From: Laetiporus sulphureus 93-53
Taxonomy: Eukaryota; Basidiomycota; Agaricomycetes; Polyporales; Laetiporaceae
Reading direction: 5' to 3'
DNA length: 64,000 nucleotides
NCBI RefSeq assembly: GCF_001632365.1
Contig: NW_024468518.1
Location: forward strand, 411,576-475,575
In this document: positions 12,987 to 25,069 of the stretch, piece after piece
Numbering within the stretch: the first letter of the stretch is position 1
Layout: each line of letters starts with the position of its first letter
Position numbers and translations under genes: made by a program
Notes under the pieces: generated by a model
Database searches by the model: none
Told to the model about the DNA's origin: nothing
The model's input: only the letters and a program-made list of their open reading frames with translations

Positions 12987-13487
12987 CTAGAGCAGCACAT
13001 CCACACTGCACTTGCTCGGCCCGATACACTTGACTTCCCGCTCTCGACGTAAGGCCTGAGCGTATCCATCGTGCTTGATATTCAAAGTATATATCAGCAT
13101 TTCCGTTCCGTTCAGTCATTATGGAAGAATGCTCGATCTTACTTTCAATCGGTACGTCCTTATCGACCCTATGCTGGTAATACGAATCCGATCCACTCCG
13201 TCTGGAGCGTTTTCAACGAGTTTCCCAGCCGCGCCCTGATGTAGTCAGGTTTGCTGTTCGGTTTGTACCGATTCTTCGCGTCAGGCGTGTGAGGTCGAGT
13301 GACCGAAACTTCGTCACGAGAAAAATTCTCTGACGCTCGATCCGTTTCAGCGAACACTTTCCGATGGGTTACACGTTCGTTCTGTACGCATCAGAGGTAC
13401 CTCAGAAGGTAATGCACGGTCTGCAGCATGGCTGATGGTACGAAGGACCTCCTCGTCGTTGCTCGCTTCTCCGTGGAAAGCGGCCAT
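12987..13487 (-). other. Possible small gene, model uncertain
   Basis: Two minus-strand pieces look coding. The first starts at an ATG at 13487, three bases past the stop of the HNH gene, and reads MAAFHGEASNDEEVLRTI. The second lies between an acceptor near 13243 and a donor near 13144 and reads KLVENAPDGVDRIRITSIGS and so on. It joins to a last exon starting HDGYAQALRREREVK that stops at 12987-12989. I could not connect the first piece to the second with convincing splice sites, and no family is recognised. It could instead be an alternative 3' extension of the HNH gene, or chance open frames. Confidence 0.22.
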
Positions 13488-13489
13488 TG

Positions 13490-14869
13490 CTACACAAGAT
13501 ATAAGTGCTGTTCGTCACTATGACATGACAGCGTCTCAATGAGCTGGTTCAAGGCCTTGTCGACCGGTGCAGTGGGGAGTCCTGACAAAAGAGCGAAAAG
13601 GGTGTCCGCCGGAACATGCTCGTATGGGTTGTAATCGTCGCGTTTCCGATCCAGCTCGTTCATGTACCCTGCAGCCCCCGACATCCATGCAACTTTGCAG
13701 CACGTAGCATGTAATTTCAAGAGCCGGGAATCAGGCAAGTCAAATCTCTCATCAATTGTCTTGAATTGAACTTCGCGAGGGAAACCATAGCCAATGAACA
13801 CCATGTTCGGGTTGTTGGTTCGATGACGAGTATCCTGATTGTATATACATCATAAATTGCATAAATAAAGCAGTAAAGTGCAGACACTCACCGTTTCCTC
13901 GAACCATAACCGTAGAGTGTCAAACATGTAGTGAGCATCGTAATTCAGGATGACGATATTCTTCAATGAATGAATCTCTTCTCCTTCAAGTTCCGCGCGG
14001 AGCTCCGGGTATCCGAATCTTTCGATGATAGTCCACACGTCCGCTGCATATTCAACCTGCAGAACAGAGAGAGTCAGGAAGTTGAACGGGTGATGCTGAC
14101 GAGATCGAATACACCGTCGACTTGTCGTCAATATCACAATTTGTAGACTCTGGGAAAATATGGCAGCATTCTGTGATGCAGAGAGGCTGCTTTGCGGCCA
14201 AGAGCTTGGCTTGAAATTCATCGCTGCTCTGTTCGAAGATAGTCGAATCGAACTTACGAGTAACTATGCATCGATCATCGTCGCGAAGCAAAGCCTGTGA
14301 TTATTATGTGAGGCCTTTCAATAAGAGTAAAAAGTGAGAGTCATCCGCACTGCAGTCTTAGCCCCTCTGTGATCCAGCTTATTTGGGTTTAGCAATGGCA
14401 AAATCTCTTCTTTCTTTCTGTCATACGACGGCCTGGAGGAATGATTCGATGGATTGGGTGTGGGGCCTCTGTTCCTGCGGACTGCATAGTTGTGAGGGGG
14501 AAAGAATAAGCCAACGGAGGTAAGTTGAAGGTTACGTACAGAGACGTATGAAAAAACCTTGTAGTGTTTGTCTCCCACGGCAGCCAAAACCTGCGCACCA
14601 ATTTTGAGTTTACCAGGCTTCGACGGGGCGGACAGTATTTCACGCGCAAGATTGTATTGAGCGGTGCATGTAGGGGCTTCCGCCAGAAGATGGCCAAAGA
14701 GGCGTACGAGTTCTAGAGAGGTTCGGTCACTAGTTGGCAATTCTGCCGTGACCTTCCGTGCGAGTTCATCCTGGACCTCGAAGAAAACTGTGTAGATGCT
14801 GACTATGTGAGGATCATGACAATTAAACTTCTTAGCGTCAAGCTTCGTTGGTTTTCTTGTGCCAGACAT
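13490..14869 (-). CDS. HNH nuclease-domain protein (fungal type)
   Basis: The N-terminal third starts MSGTRKPTKLDAKKFN and contains IVSIYTVFFEVQDELARK, then LKIGAQVLAAVGDKHY. The HNH-like domain is in the middle: DDDRCIVTRKFD, CITECCHIFPESTN, and after introns DVWTIIERFGYPELRAEL, HSLKNIVILNYDAHYMFD and LRLWFEE. The His of CHIF, the Asn of LKNIVILN and the His of DAHYMFD fit the HNH pattern seen in many basidiomycete proteins of this kind, whose role is not established. The C-terminal part includes DLPDSRLLKLHATCCKVAWM. Such genes are often multicopy in Agaricomycetes, so an accessory character is inferred. The start at 14869 is preferred because it begins the conserved-looking block; an in-frame ATG at 14929 would add 20 residues. 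Exon borders are approximate. Confidence 0.72.
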
Positions 14870-15275
14870 AGTTGTGGATGGGGGAGAAGAAGCGCGTGCT
14901 GCTCCGCCACAACTACGGGATGTTGGCACGCCCGGTTTATTGTATCCTCACTAATTCGTAAAGCCCCGCCCTGGCTATTCATACACTTATACGTATTCGC
15001 AACTCCAGCGACAGAGAAGCACGAGTGTAGCCTTCGGGAGAGGAAATTATGACTATGTCTTCCTAGATATGCAAGCAAAGCTGCCACACAGACTGTGCGC
15101 ACGACGCGCTAATAGGTACGACGCGTCGCGCCGCGATCACCTGAACCCAGGAGTCCAGGACCCTGGAAACCGCTACATAATGCCCAAATATGGATGCTGT
15201 TCAACATTCGTACAGTTCGCCTTACTCGCTGGTTGCTCATTAATCATTCTCCCGCTCCTCTGCAGCGACACCGAC
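14870..15275. promoter_or_regulatory. Divergent promoter region, HNH gene and SMN gene
   Basis: The HNH gene (-) and the SMN gene (+) start on opposite sides of this 406-bp stretch. A pyrimidine-rich run ending in CTCTGCAG lies just before the SMN ATG. It could be an acceptor of a 5' UTR intron. I see no sharply defined regulatory box. Confidence 0.4.
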
Positions 15276-16327
15276 ATGAGACCCGTCATTTCATACGACG
15301 ACATCACGGCGCCTCAGCCGCCTCCCCCACCACAGCTAGGTCCTCAATTTCCCTCTGTGAATCCTCCACCAGCTAAAAAGCGCAAGACGAACCAAAGACC
15401 TGCGAACGGGCGGCCGCCACAGCAGTTTCAGCATTGGGATGACCCTGGAAGCAGTGCGCCGCAGATGAGCTATGACGATACGGGTAGTGGTGAGCACGCG
15501 CAAGGGGGTGAGGACGACGCGGTAGAGGAGGGCGAAGTGGAAGAGGAGAGTAGGGAGCTCACATATGAGGAGATATGGGACGATTCTGCGCTGGTGGACG
15601 CATGGGATTCTGCGATGGCTGAATATAAGGTGTGTAAAACGATATTTGAAACGGTCTACAGCGATTCTGACGGCTGGTCTATGAGGCGTTCCACGGGCCG
15701 GGAAGTAAATGGAAGGAGGAACCGGTGAAAAAATCTCCTCTGTGCGTACGACTGCTTGTTCATTCTGTGAAATCTCATGTCATTAATTGGATCCAGATGG
15801 TACAATGTTCCACCCAAAGATACGGGTAAGAAAGCAGCCAAAGCCACTGTAGTGCCGTCGACTTCCAATGGTACTGCAGTCAACGGCCAACACGAATCCA
15901 TTCCTCAGGGCGACCAGGAGATCGACTCTGCACCATTGAATTTCGACACCTACGTGCCTTCACATGACCCTTCGCTCGCCTCTGCCATTCCCTCACGTCT
16001 ACCTGCCGCTCCAGTTCCTGACTATTCATCATATTACGTTCCTCTGGCGCCGGGCCAGATGGTGAGCCAGGACGAGGCATTCTCGCGAGCCTTATCGGCG
16101 ATGTACTGGGGCGGCTATTGGTCCGCCGTGTACCATGTAGGTGCTTTCCCTTCACGCGCACCCTCATATAGCGTTCTCTGACCATGGCGTAGTGTCAGAG
16201 GCAGTCCAATGCAAGCTCGACAGGTAATGACGCTGATGGCGAAGAAGGAGGCGAAGGCGAAATACAAGGCGAAGATGATGTAAGAGGGGAACAAGAGGTC
16301 GAGGACATGCTTCCTGCCCAACGCTGA
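15276..16327 (+). CDS. Survival motor neuron (SMN) homologue
   Basis: Four exons, 15276-15629, 15686-15741, 15797-16136 and 16193-16327, give 294 residues. Near residue 100 is ELTYEEIWDDSALVDAWDSA, the acidic-helix motif by which SMN binds Gemin2; it continues as MAEYKAFHG and KKSPLWYNVPP across two introns. Near residue 240 is the YG box, a Tyr/Gly-rich oligomerisation helix: AFSRALSAMYWGGYWSAVYH. SMN helps load Sm proteins onto spliceosomal snRNAs. There is no Tudor domain; fission yeast Smn1 also lacks it. Unusually, an acidic Gly/Glu-rich tail of about 45 residues (ending MLPAQR) follows the YG box, which ends the protein in fission yeast. The tail depends on the last intron (16137-16192). 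The first 100 residues are Pro-rich with a KKRKTNQR basic patch that could be a nuclear signal. The gene is short and weakly conserved, so it is easily left unnamed. Confidence 0.85.
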
Positions 16328-16751
16328 GGCGTTGTCATTGTTGGTATCCGCATACACCGTATTTTTGGTGCAGAGTGTGCATCTATGTCCTTGCTTGCTC
16401 AGACATATTGTTTCATGAGTTAGACGTTGGCCACTCGCCGAGGGGTTACTCAGGACAGCAGCAGTTGGACAAATTTATCACCAAACAGGCCAATACATGC
16501 ATGCGCCATTGACATCTAAGGTGGTTGGGTTCTTATTGATAATGTGCCCGCATCTTGACATCATGGTGTTAGAAAGTTTAGAGCGGCCCCCGTCATGGAA
16601 TAACCATGCCCTGGAGCCAACTACAGCAAGCAAGTCCAAAAAGCATCCGTCAATGTACAAAGGACAGAAGATGAGACATAATGTGTGAAGTAAAACAAAA
16701 CAGAACTGGAACCCCCTATTGCTGTATGAACTGTGGCATCGATGCATTAGC
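16328..16751. other. Convergent 3' region, SMN and Ku80 genes
   Basis: Both flanking genes end here. No coding signal or structured RNA was recognised. Confidence 0.45.
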
Positions 16752-19700
16752 CTAGTCTGCACAAGACGGTATAGCAGCGCGACAAACCTCAGCAGCCTCA
16801 GATTCAGAAATATCCGACTTGCCGCCCAGTTTGCCTGCTTCGGTGTTGCTAATCAGGCTGATGTCTCTACCCAGTCCTTGCACGCTGGTCCAAAACTCTT
16901 CATTACCCGGCTTATCATCCCGACATGATTGCTGCAAGTCCTTCAGAAAGCTGCAATCCAGATCAACAATGAACGTTTTCCCCAGTCGGCCAAAGCAACT
17001 CACGCATTCCATGCATCAATCTCGTCCTCCTCAAGTGCTACTCGCCTCAGCTCTCGCATGCAGCTGAGGAGTTCGCCCGTTCTCCTTGAGGCAAAGGGTT
17101 TCAGCACAATCTCTTTGATAACGGCCCCGAGGTCCTCCACGGCCTTCGTGACGACGTCGCCTCTTGCAATGTTCTTCTTGAAGTCCTGCAATGGATGCGT
17201 TGTTCCTATAATTCTGTTGGGGGCCATGCCCGAGTCAGGCTCAAAGTCAGACTCAGGTGAGGGAGTGGGCAGTGTTTCATGCCGCTTCTTCTCAAGCAGG
17301 AGGTCTTCCGCCTCTTCTTCTGACTCGCTTTCGGTCTCACTGTCACTTAATGCTTGTTTCTTGGGCGTTTGTGCCAGATGCTGAGATTGAGAATTCCGCT
17401 GACTGAGGGATGCCACTTGTGATGCAGCCTGAGATTGTGATCGACGAGCTGCCATCTTGTCCAGCAGAAGCATGTCCTCGTCTTCTTCTTTTGCGCGAAC
17501 ATGCCCATCCTTCCTGGTTCTCGTGATCTTCCTAGGCACTACGAAGTACGTGAAATTCAGGACGCGGAAGTAATTAGGATTCATTTGTTCTGCTCACCTT
17601 CGTTAACCTGAAAGATATCCTTACATTCCTCGATGGCATCCCGGGCCCGTTTCAGGACCCGCTTTGGCGGCTCGAAATATTTAGTAAGCTCCGGATGGGG
17701 CGGTGGAAGAGGATGAGTACTGAGGTCTGATACAATCGCAGCATGGAATTGAGCCTGCTTAGTACGATGAATGGCTGGATTGTATGAGAGCGTGGTATCA
17801 AACCACGATTGACGTTTCCTGCAGAGGCGAGGAAATTCAGGAAGGCATAACGGCAAATAACCATAGTTCAGTTACCCATTCTCGTCCTTCTCTCCTGCAT
17901 CCATCAAGTCCATGGCGTCTACAAATCGTTCCATGGCTTCTAGCTGCTTGTCGGTTGGTAGGTACGGATGCTTGGTGACCACTTCGCCTTTCTTAGAAAT
18001 GAGCGTGTCTAGGGACGGAAATGGATAATCTCGGACGTCATCCGCGAAAGGCATCTATATATGCGAACGGATGAAAAGATGAACTGGCTTGTCTTCAGAG
18101 AGAACCCACCTGGACCCACAAGAGACAGTCGACGTTCTCGAACATAACTGGAGACAGTACACCCATCTTCGGATCCGTTCCGTCGCTCCTCACCATCCGA
18201 GCAATCGCCATGCACTCCTTTTCGTACATAGCTTGCACAATTGCACTCAACGCCACCTGTTGCTTCGGCTGCTTCTGGTCAGCCCAGATGTAGGATACTT
18301 CGGACATAGGAAGTTCCCGCCGGAAGTTCTCCTCTTTGAAGAACCCGCATATCTCTATGCCCTTCCTTGTCTGCAGTCGAGGAAATTGGCCATCGGGACA
18401 TGGCGCATACGTTGCACCGTATTTGAAACCGCGAACCAGCTGCTCCTTCTCCACCTTTTCGAGGTTTTCTTTCTTGTCCATGTCCTCGTCTGCTTTATCG
18501 CCGTCCACACTACCATCCTCGGTCCCCATTTCGCCGCGGTCAATAAAGTACTCAGTTCGCATGCGTAGCTGCGCGAAGGTCGTTTTCCCTTCGAGCTCTG
18601 TCGACTGTCCTTCATCGCCTGCAGTTCTCTCACGGCGGGCGAACTTCTTCCAGGCCTTTGGACGGGCGATTGCGGTGCATTTGCTTGTTTTTACAAGGAC
18701 CTCTATCGCTTCATCCGAGCGAGTGTCGCAATCACCAATGCGCAACACCGTACCCATCAGAGCCGACTTGGTCTGCTTGACGTCGGGGCGGGCTACCTCA
18801 CGTAGGGCGTATTCACAGTTGCCGAGCACACCATTGTGAAGTTCCTCGATCATTTTGTGATAAAACTCTTCGTTTGCAAGCTGAGAATGAGTCAGTCTGA
18901 ATCATAATTTTGACAGGCTCGAAGAAAGTACCTTGATCTCGCTCTTACCCTCCTCATGGAACGGCATCTCATCATCGTCAAAGTCAACACCTCTGTGATA
19001 TGATGAGCCAAAGACACGTTGGAGTGGAAATGAAATGCGCACACTATTGTCAAGCTAACTTCGAGATCGTTCATCTTCTTCACAGTCGCTTCCCAGTCTT
19101 CAATCTCTATTGGGTTTTCGCCATCCGTTATCAGAACAATTTTACGCGTCCAAGTCTTTCTTGTCACAAGATATTGATGTTGTGTCTCGATACCGACGAT
19201 CAGAGCATCGACAGCTGGAGAGACCCAGTCAAAGCGTCGACAAATAAGTAACATTACGGTGAGACGATAGCCAGAAGTTCAGCATCATTGATAATCTTGT
19301 AGAGCCGCACTTACGATCTCCTGACACAGTTGATGCTCGCAAGGCATCTAGCCTCGCAAGTGTCCCGGCGTTTGGTTGTGCTATTGGAATGTATTCCATG
19401 ACGTGATCATAGCCGCTATTCTTCTCATTTATTACATTATGCGTGCCTAACACAGCAGCTCAGTCACATTGTCGGAGATTCCCCGCCATGACCTACCCTC
19501 TGTACCAAACAAGATGACGCCGCATTGTTCGGTCTTCCTTCCGTTGTATATCTGTCGTGGCGAGTGAGCACAGTCCAGATGCAGACACTCGATTTACTTG
19601 CCATCTCCTGTATCTTGTATTTCACGAACTGTAGCGAATACTCCAGGTTTGTCATCTCTATCACTTCGGATTCTCCAGTTTTCATCGCTGGAAGCACAAC

Positions 19701-19829
19701 TTCTCTCGTGTTGCCCATGGAAGGTGAGATGTCTATCAAGAACATCGTCGCCGTATACTACATATCTCGTGAAATATCCTGATTCTGCTGAAAAAGACGA
19801 CTTACTCCCCCTCTTTCCGCCGCCGCCAT
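16752..19829 (-). CDS. Ku80, DNA end-binding subunit of the Ku heterodimer
   Basis: A 24-nt first coding exon (19806-19829, MAAAERGG) splices to TATMFLIDISPSMG, the start of the vWA-like domain. It continues with LQFVKYKIQEM, YNGRKTEQCGVILFG, YIPIAQPNAGTLARLDAL and TRKIVLITDGENPIE. The beta-barrel and core follow: GIEICGFFKEENF, ALSAIVQAMYEKE, FENVDCLLWVQMPFADDVR and YPFPSLDTL. The C-terminal arm has YNPAIHRTKQAQFHAAI and PPKRVLKRARDAIEECKDIF. A helical end domain (LKDLQQSCRDDKPGNEEFW, then ISEAE-like helix) stops at 16752. Ku80 pairs with Ku70, encircles broken DNA ends and starts non-homologous end joining; it also acts at telomeres. One intron (19552-19601) must be GC-AG: its donor reads ATG followed by GCAAGT, and removing it restores KIQEMIYNGRKTEQCG. 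The gene shares a short promoter with the SNF2 gene. Confidence 0.95.
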
Positions 19830-20034
19830 GTTGATGGGTTGAAAGTTAGCGAAAGTTGTGCTCCAGGTGTTCGCGCGACGCGTTGAGTCACGTGCATGAT
19901 CTGGCCGGAGCCCAAATATGGTAAGGGCAGTGTGGCTGTGGCTTTGTCAGGTTTTCCCCCTTTGTACTTAACGTTACTCACGAGATCAGCGCGACTTGCA
20001 CCGATTTCGACGCGACGCGTAGCGACGTCCAGCA
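19830..20034. promoter_or_regulatory. Shared divergent promoter, Ku80 and SNF2/STH1
   Basis: Only 205 bp separate the two start codons. ACGCGT, the MluI cell-cycle box, occurs at 19878-19883 and again at 20015-20020. Directly after the first copy come TGAGTCA (19884-19890, an AP-1/Gcn4 core) and CACGTG (19889-19894, an E-box), overlapping by two bases. In yeasts ACGCGT drives G1/S transcription; whether it does so here is inference. Confidence 0.5.
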
Positions 20035-23000
20035 ATGGCCGCGCCCAATATTCCCAACCCGCAGCTCAACCTCTCCCAGCCGTTTTCGAATGGCACCAGG
20101 CCGCACATGTTCCCCCAAGCATCTCGGGAACGTATCCAGATGATGATCCGGGTAAGTTATCCAGATATACAGCTCTATTTCGCCATCCTGACCCCATTTA
20201 GCGTGCGCAACAACTCGCGCAGGAAGGACACTCTGCAGAAACATCTCCCGAGTATGCCAAAATCTGTCAGGTACTTTCTCAGCTTCAGGCAGGGCAATCA
20301 AGTGCGTGTCCGTCATTGTCCACCCTAGGAGACGTTAACAACCACATTGCAGATGCCCCCGATCAGCGACCACTGCTCAACGGCCACACTCCAACAGCCA
20401 ACGGGACGATAAACGGGAACGCGCTTATGTCGGGACCCGTCCCGGCACACCCACACCCCTCTGCGCCGCACACGCCCGTCTCGTTCACATCCGAGCAAAT
20501 CGTGGCTCTTCGGGCGCAGATCAAAGCATTCAAGCTTCTCTCACACAACCAGCCGGTCCCGGACTCGATCCAGGAAACGATGCGTGTGCCCCATCAGAGC
20601 ATGTCTGACATGGAGAAGCTGCTCCAGGGCGCAGACGTAAACGCGCGTGTAGTCGATGGTGCGGTCAAGATGTACAAGGGTGCGGGCGGTAGCGTCGCGG
20701 GTGTGCCCGAGCAGGTACCGGTCGCGGGTGCCACAGCAGGAGCAGCGGTGGTGGTAGGAGGAGTGGCAGAAATACTGGACGGCATCAAGGCGGAGGACGT
20801 GGATATGAACGCGGCGGACCTGCCGAAAGGTCCGTTCATCGAGGACGACGTCAACTCGGGCATCTACCCGTACAACGCATACCTGCATCCGCTCGAGCAT
20901 CTGAAACTAGACAGTGCGAAGACGGCCGGGATGCTCGCCTCGCGGCTGCAGCGGCTGCTCGTCCCGACGCTTATGCCGGCCGGGCTCGATCCGCAACAGG
21001 TGATTGCGGAGCGCAATAGATATGTGGATGCACGGATTGAGCAGCGGATCCGCGAGCTCGAGCAGCTGCCGGCGACGATGGGCGATGGCGGGCTGGAGAA
21101 TCCGCTGGACGAAGCGATGAAGGAGGACAAGGAGAACGCGGACGAGTCCGCGGTGGCGCACGCGCCCATGCACCCGAGCCCACACGCGCAGGGGAAGTTG
21201 CGCGCATTGATCGAACTCAAAGCGCTTCGGGTGCTCGACAAGCAGCGGCAGATGCGTGCTCTCGTGGCGGAGCGGCTCACGCATGGATCGTTGCTGCCGC
21301 TGAACCGGGCAGACTTCCGGCGAATTCGCAAGCCTACGTTCAAGGATGCGCGGTCGACAGAGGCGGCGGAGCGCAAGCAGCGCGTGGACCGTGAGCGGCG
21401 GGCGAAACAGAAACACGTCGAGCATCTTGGCGTCATCTGCCAGCATGGCCGCGATGTCATTGCCGCCAATAGGGCCGTGCAGGACCGCATTGCGCGACTT
21501 GGCAAGGCCGTGCTATCGTTCCACGCGCACACTGAGAAGGAAGAGCAGAAACGTATTGAGCGTATCTCCAAGGAGCGTCTCAAGGCACTGAAGGCTGATG
21601 ATGAAGAGGCGTACATGAAGCTCATCGACACGGCCAAGGATACCCGTATTACCCACCTGCTCAGGCAGACGGATGCTTATCTCGACTCGCTCGCGCAGGC
21701 CGTGATGGAGCAACAGCGGGGCGATTCAATCATTGATGTGCCCCAGCAATACGATGACGAGGGCCCCACGAACGAGGCGACGTTTGGTGCTCAGAAGTTT
21801 GAAGATGACACAGAAGACAAGGGGAAATTGGATTACTATGCTGTAGCCCATCGGCTCAAAGAAAAGGTCACGAAGCAGCCGAGCTTGCTTGTGGGCGGCA
21901 CTCTTAAGGAGTATCAGATCAAAGGCTTGCAATGGATGGTCAGCTTGTATAACAACAAGCTCAATGGTATTTTGGCAGACGAGATGGTAGGTGTTGGCAG
22001 CATTTGATAATATATAGTGCGCTGATGTCTGCGACAGGGTCTTGGCAAGACCATCCAGACGATCTCGCTAATCGCCTTCTTGATGGAGACGAAGAAGCAG
22101 CGAGGCCCGTATCTTGTCGTCGTCCCGCTGTCGACAATGACCAATTGGTCTGGCGAATTTGCGAAGTGGGCACCGGCTGTCAGGGTGATTGCATACAAGG
22201 GTAATCCCCAGCAGCGTAAGATCCTCCAGAGCGAGATCCGTTCTGGCAACTTCCAGGTTCTGCTCACGACGTATGAGTACATTATCAAGGATCGGGCGCA
22301 TCTCGCTCGCCCTAGATGGGTACATATGATCATCGGTAAGTAGCTAATGCAACTGTTCCTATGATCAGCCGTTGACGGTGCTGCAGATGAGGGTCACCGA
22401 ATGAAGAACACTCAGAGCAAGCTTTCGCAGACGCTCACGCAGTTCTACCACTCACGATACCGGCTCATTCTCACTGGAACGCCACTGCAGAACAATCTGC
22501 CCGAGTTGTGGGCGCTCCTGAACTTCGTCCTCCCCAAGATCTTCAACTCGGTCAAGTCTTTCGACGAGTGGTTCAACACGCCGTTCGCGAATTCTGGTAC
22601 AGGCGACAAGATCGAGTTGAACGAAGAAGAAGCGCTGCTTATTATCCGTCGTCTGCACAAGGTGCTTCGTCCGTTCTTATTGCGCCGTCTGAAGAAAGAC
22701 GTCGAGTCGGAACTGCCGGATAAAGTTGAGAAGGTCATCAAGGTCCGTATGAGTGCTCTGCAATCGCAGCTGTACAAGCAGATGAAGAAGTACAAGATGA
22801 TCGCCGACGGGAAGGATTCCAAGGGGTGAGTGTTTTGATTGTCTTAGTCGGTTGCATTGCCTGATGGTCTGTCATTCGTTCAGCAAATCAGGTGGTGTGA
22901 AAGGTCTGAGTAATGAGCTCATGCAGCTGCGCAAGATTTGCCAGCACCCATTCTTGTTCGAGAGTGTCGAGGACAAGGTCAACCCTCAGGGTATCATCGA

Positions 23001-25069
23001 TGACAAGATCATCAGGACGTCCGGCAAGATTGAGCTCTTGTCCCGAATCCTGCCCAAGTTCTTTGCTACAAATCACAGAGTAAGTCGGGAGCGCTCATCA
23101 ATATTGGCAATGGCCTAACATGATGGCATTACAGGTCCTCATCTTCTTCCAGATGACGAAAGTCATGGATATCATGGAGGATTTCCTCAAGATGATGGGA
23201 TGGAAGTACCTCCGATTAGACGGTGGAACGAAAACTGAAGACCGTGCAGGTCACGTAGCAGAGTTCAACGCACCCAATTCGGAAGTCAAGGTCTTCATTC
23301 TGTCAACGAGGGCTGGTGGTCTCGGTCTCAATCTTCAGACTGCGGATACGGTCGTCATGTACGTGGCTTTTATTACGGCACCTGTGCAAACCTGGCTAAT
23401 ATCGGCATTTCTTCTGTGTGTAGTTTTGATAGTGACTGGTAAGCACGCGATATGCACCGTTCTACTGTTCAGGACCCTGAATAAGTCCAATCTAGGAATC
23501 CACACGCCGATCTTCAGGCTCAGGATCGTGCCCATCGTATCGGTCAGACCAAAGTTGTCCGGATCTTACGATTTATCACGGAGAAGAGTGTGGAGGAAGC
23601 AATGTTCGCAAGAGCCCGTTACAAACTCGATATCGACGACAAGGTCATCCAGGCTGGTCGATTCGACAATAAGTCTACCCAGGAGGAGCAAGAAGAGTTT
23701 TTGGTATGTGACATCTACATGCCCTTTTGTTGTGTTCCGATGCTGATGAAGTACCCGCTGCAGCGTTCCATCCTCGAAGCCGACCAGGAGGAAGAGAACG
23801 AGGAAGCAGGCGACATGAATGATGAGGAGATTAACGAGATCATTTCTCGTAGCGAGGACGAAGAAAGGATTTTCCGTGACATCGACATTAAGCGAGAGCG
23901 TGACGCTCAAGAGGCCTGGAAGGCTGCAGGTCATCGCGGCAAGCCACCGCTACCGTTGATGCAGTTGGAAGAGCTGCCCGAGTGTTATCGCGCGGACGAG
24001 CCCTTCGACAATAGGGACGAACTCGAGGAGATGGAGGGTCGCGGCCACCGTCGGAGAGCTATTGTCAATTACACGGACGGTCTCAGTGACGACCAGTGGG
24101 CATTGGTAAGTGTGTTTGCGACAGTCTGCGGAGAACTGTCCTCATACTTTGACAGGCGCTGGAGGAAGGCGAGGACCTCCAAGAGTTGTCGGAGCGGACG
24201 CGAGAGAAGAAGGAGAGACGGGCAGTGAACAAGATCATGAAGGAGCTTGATTCAGCTGGCTCTCCATCTGCCGACTACGAGACCCCGCGCGGACGCAAGG
24301 CCCGGAAGGGTAAGGGACGAGCGAGTGAGGACACTCCTTCCAATGGCAAGCGGAAACGTGCCAAGGCGATGTCCGTTACTCCGTCAATACAGGGCGACGA
24401 GGAGGAAGAAAGGGACACCGTGAGTGCATCTTCTCCGTCGTGGAGGGAAGTGGGGATACTAACGGTGTTACTTCAGAAACGTCGGAAGACAAAAGCGGCT
24501 GAAGTCCCTCCTCCAATGCGCGAGAAGATGAAAAAGGCGTTTAACGAGATCTACCGCGCCGTTCTCGCATGCGAAGTGGATGGCCGTAAACGTTGCGAGT
24601 TATTCAGAGAGGTGCCTGATAGGAGGGTAAGTGCAGCTTGGTTGATGAAGATTTACCCGACGCTAACGTCATATCGCAGGAGTATCCGGACTACTACCAA
24701 CTTATCAAACAGCCCATTGCTTTGTCGACACTACGCAAACGTCTCCAGGGTACATATTATAGGAACGTCCTGGACTTCCGGGACGACTGGAGACTCATGT
24801 TCAACAACGCGCGGACCTACAATCAGGAAGGCTCCTGGGTGTACGTCGATGCCGAGGAGATGGAGAAAGTATTCGACGCGCAGTACGAGAGGCTCATTGT
24901 CGGTTCGGATCTCCCTGGGGCTCCCCCAGCACCTATTAGCTCGTCTGGCATATACGACCCCTTGACTCCTGTAGATGACGACGAGCGTGTGCCGACAAAG
25001 AGCAAGGGCGGGCGGAAGCAGATCCTCAGCGACGACGAATATTTGACCAATCCTAGTGATGATGAGTAG
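20035..25069 (+). CDS. SNF2/STH1-type ATPase of a SWI/SNF or RSC remodeller
   Basis: Twelve exons give 1,475 residues: 20035-20151, 20202-21986, 22038-22335, 22387-22825, 22884-23079, 23135-23358, 23424-23438, 23496-23703, 23764-24105, 24156-24419, 24477-24626, 24680-25069. Domains in order: a QLQ motif ([16 protein letters not shown]), an HSA helix (basic block around [12 protein letters not shown]), and the SNF2 ATPase. The ATPase has [12 protein letters not shown], the Walker A DEMGLGKT made across an intron, the DEGHR box, [10 protein letters not shown], and helicase C motifs [17 protein letters not shown] and [12 protein letters not shown] SnAC-like acidic region ([15 protein letters not shown]) and a C-terminal bromodomain ([25 protein letters not shown] with the acetyl-lysine Asn) follow. 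It slides or ejects nucleosomes using ATP. Exon 7 has only 15 nt and encodes most of the FDSDW motif. An extra small intron near 20299-20352 (GTGCGT to GCAG) is also frame-preserving, so the N-terminal region may be slightly shorter. Confidence 0.96.

Noticed and set aside
20864..21637. 257-codon minus-strand frame opposite the SNF2 gene
   Set aside because: Antisense shadow of the GC-rich exon 2; no domain.
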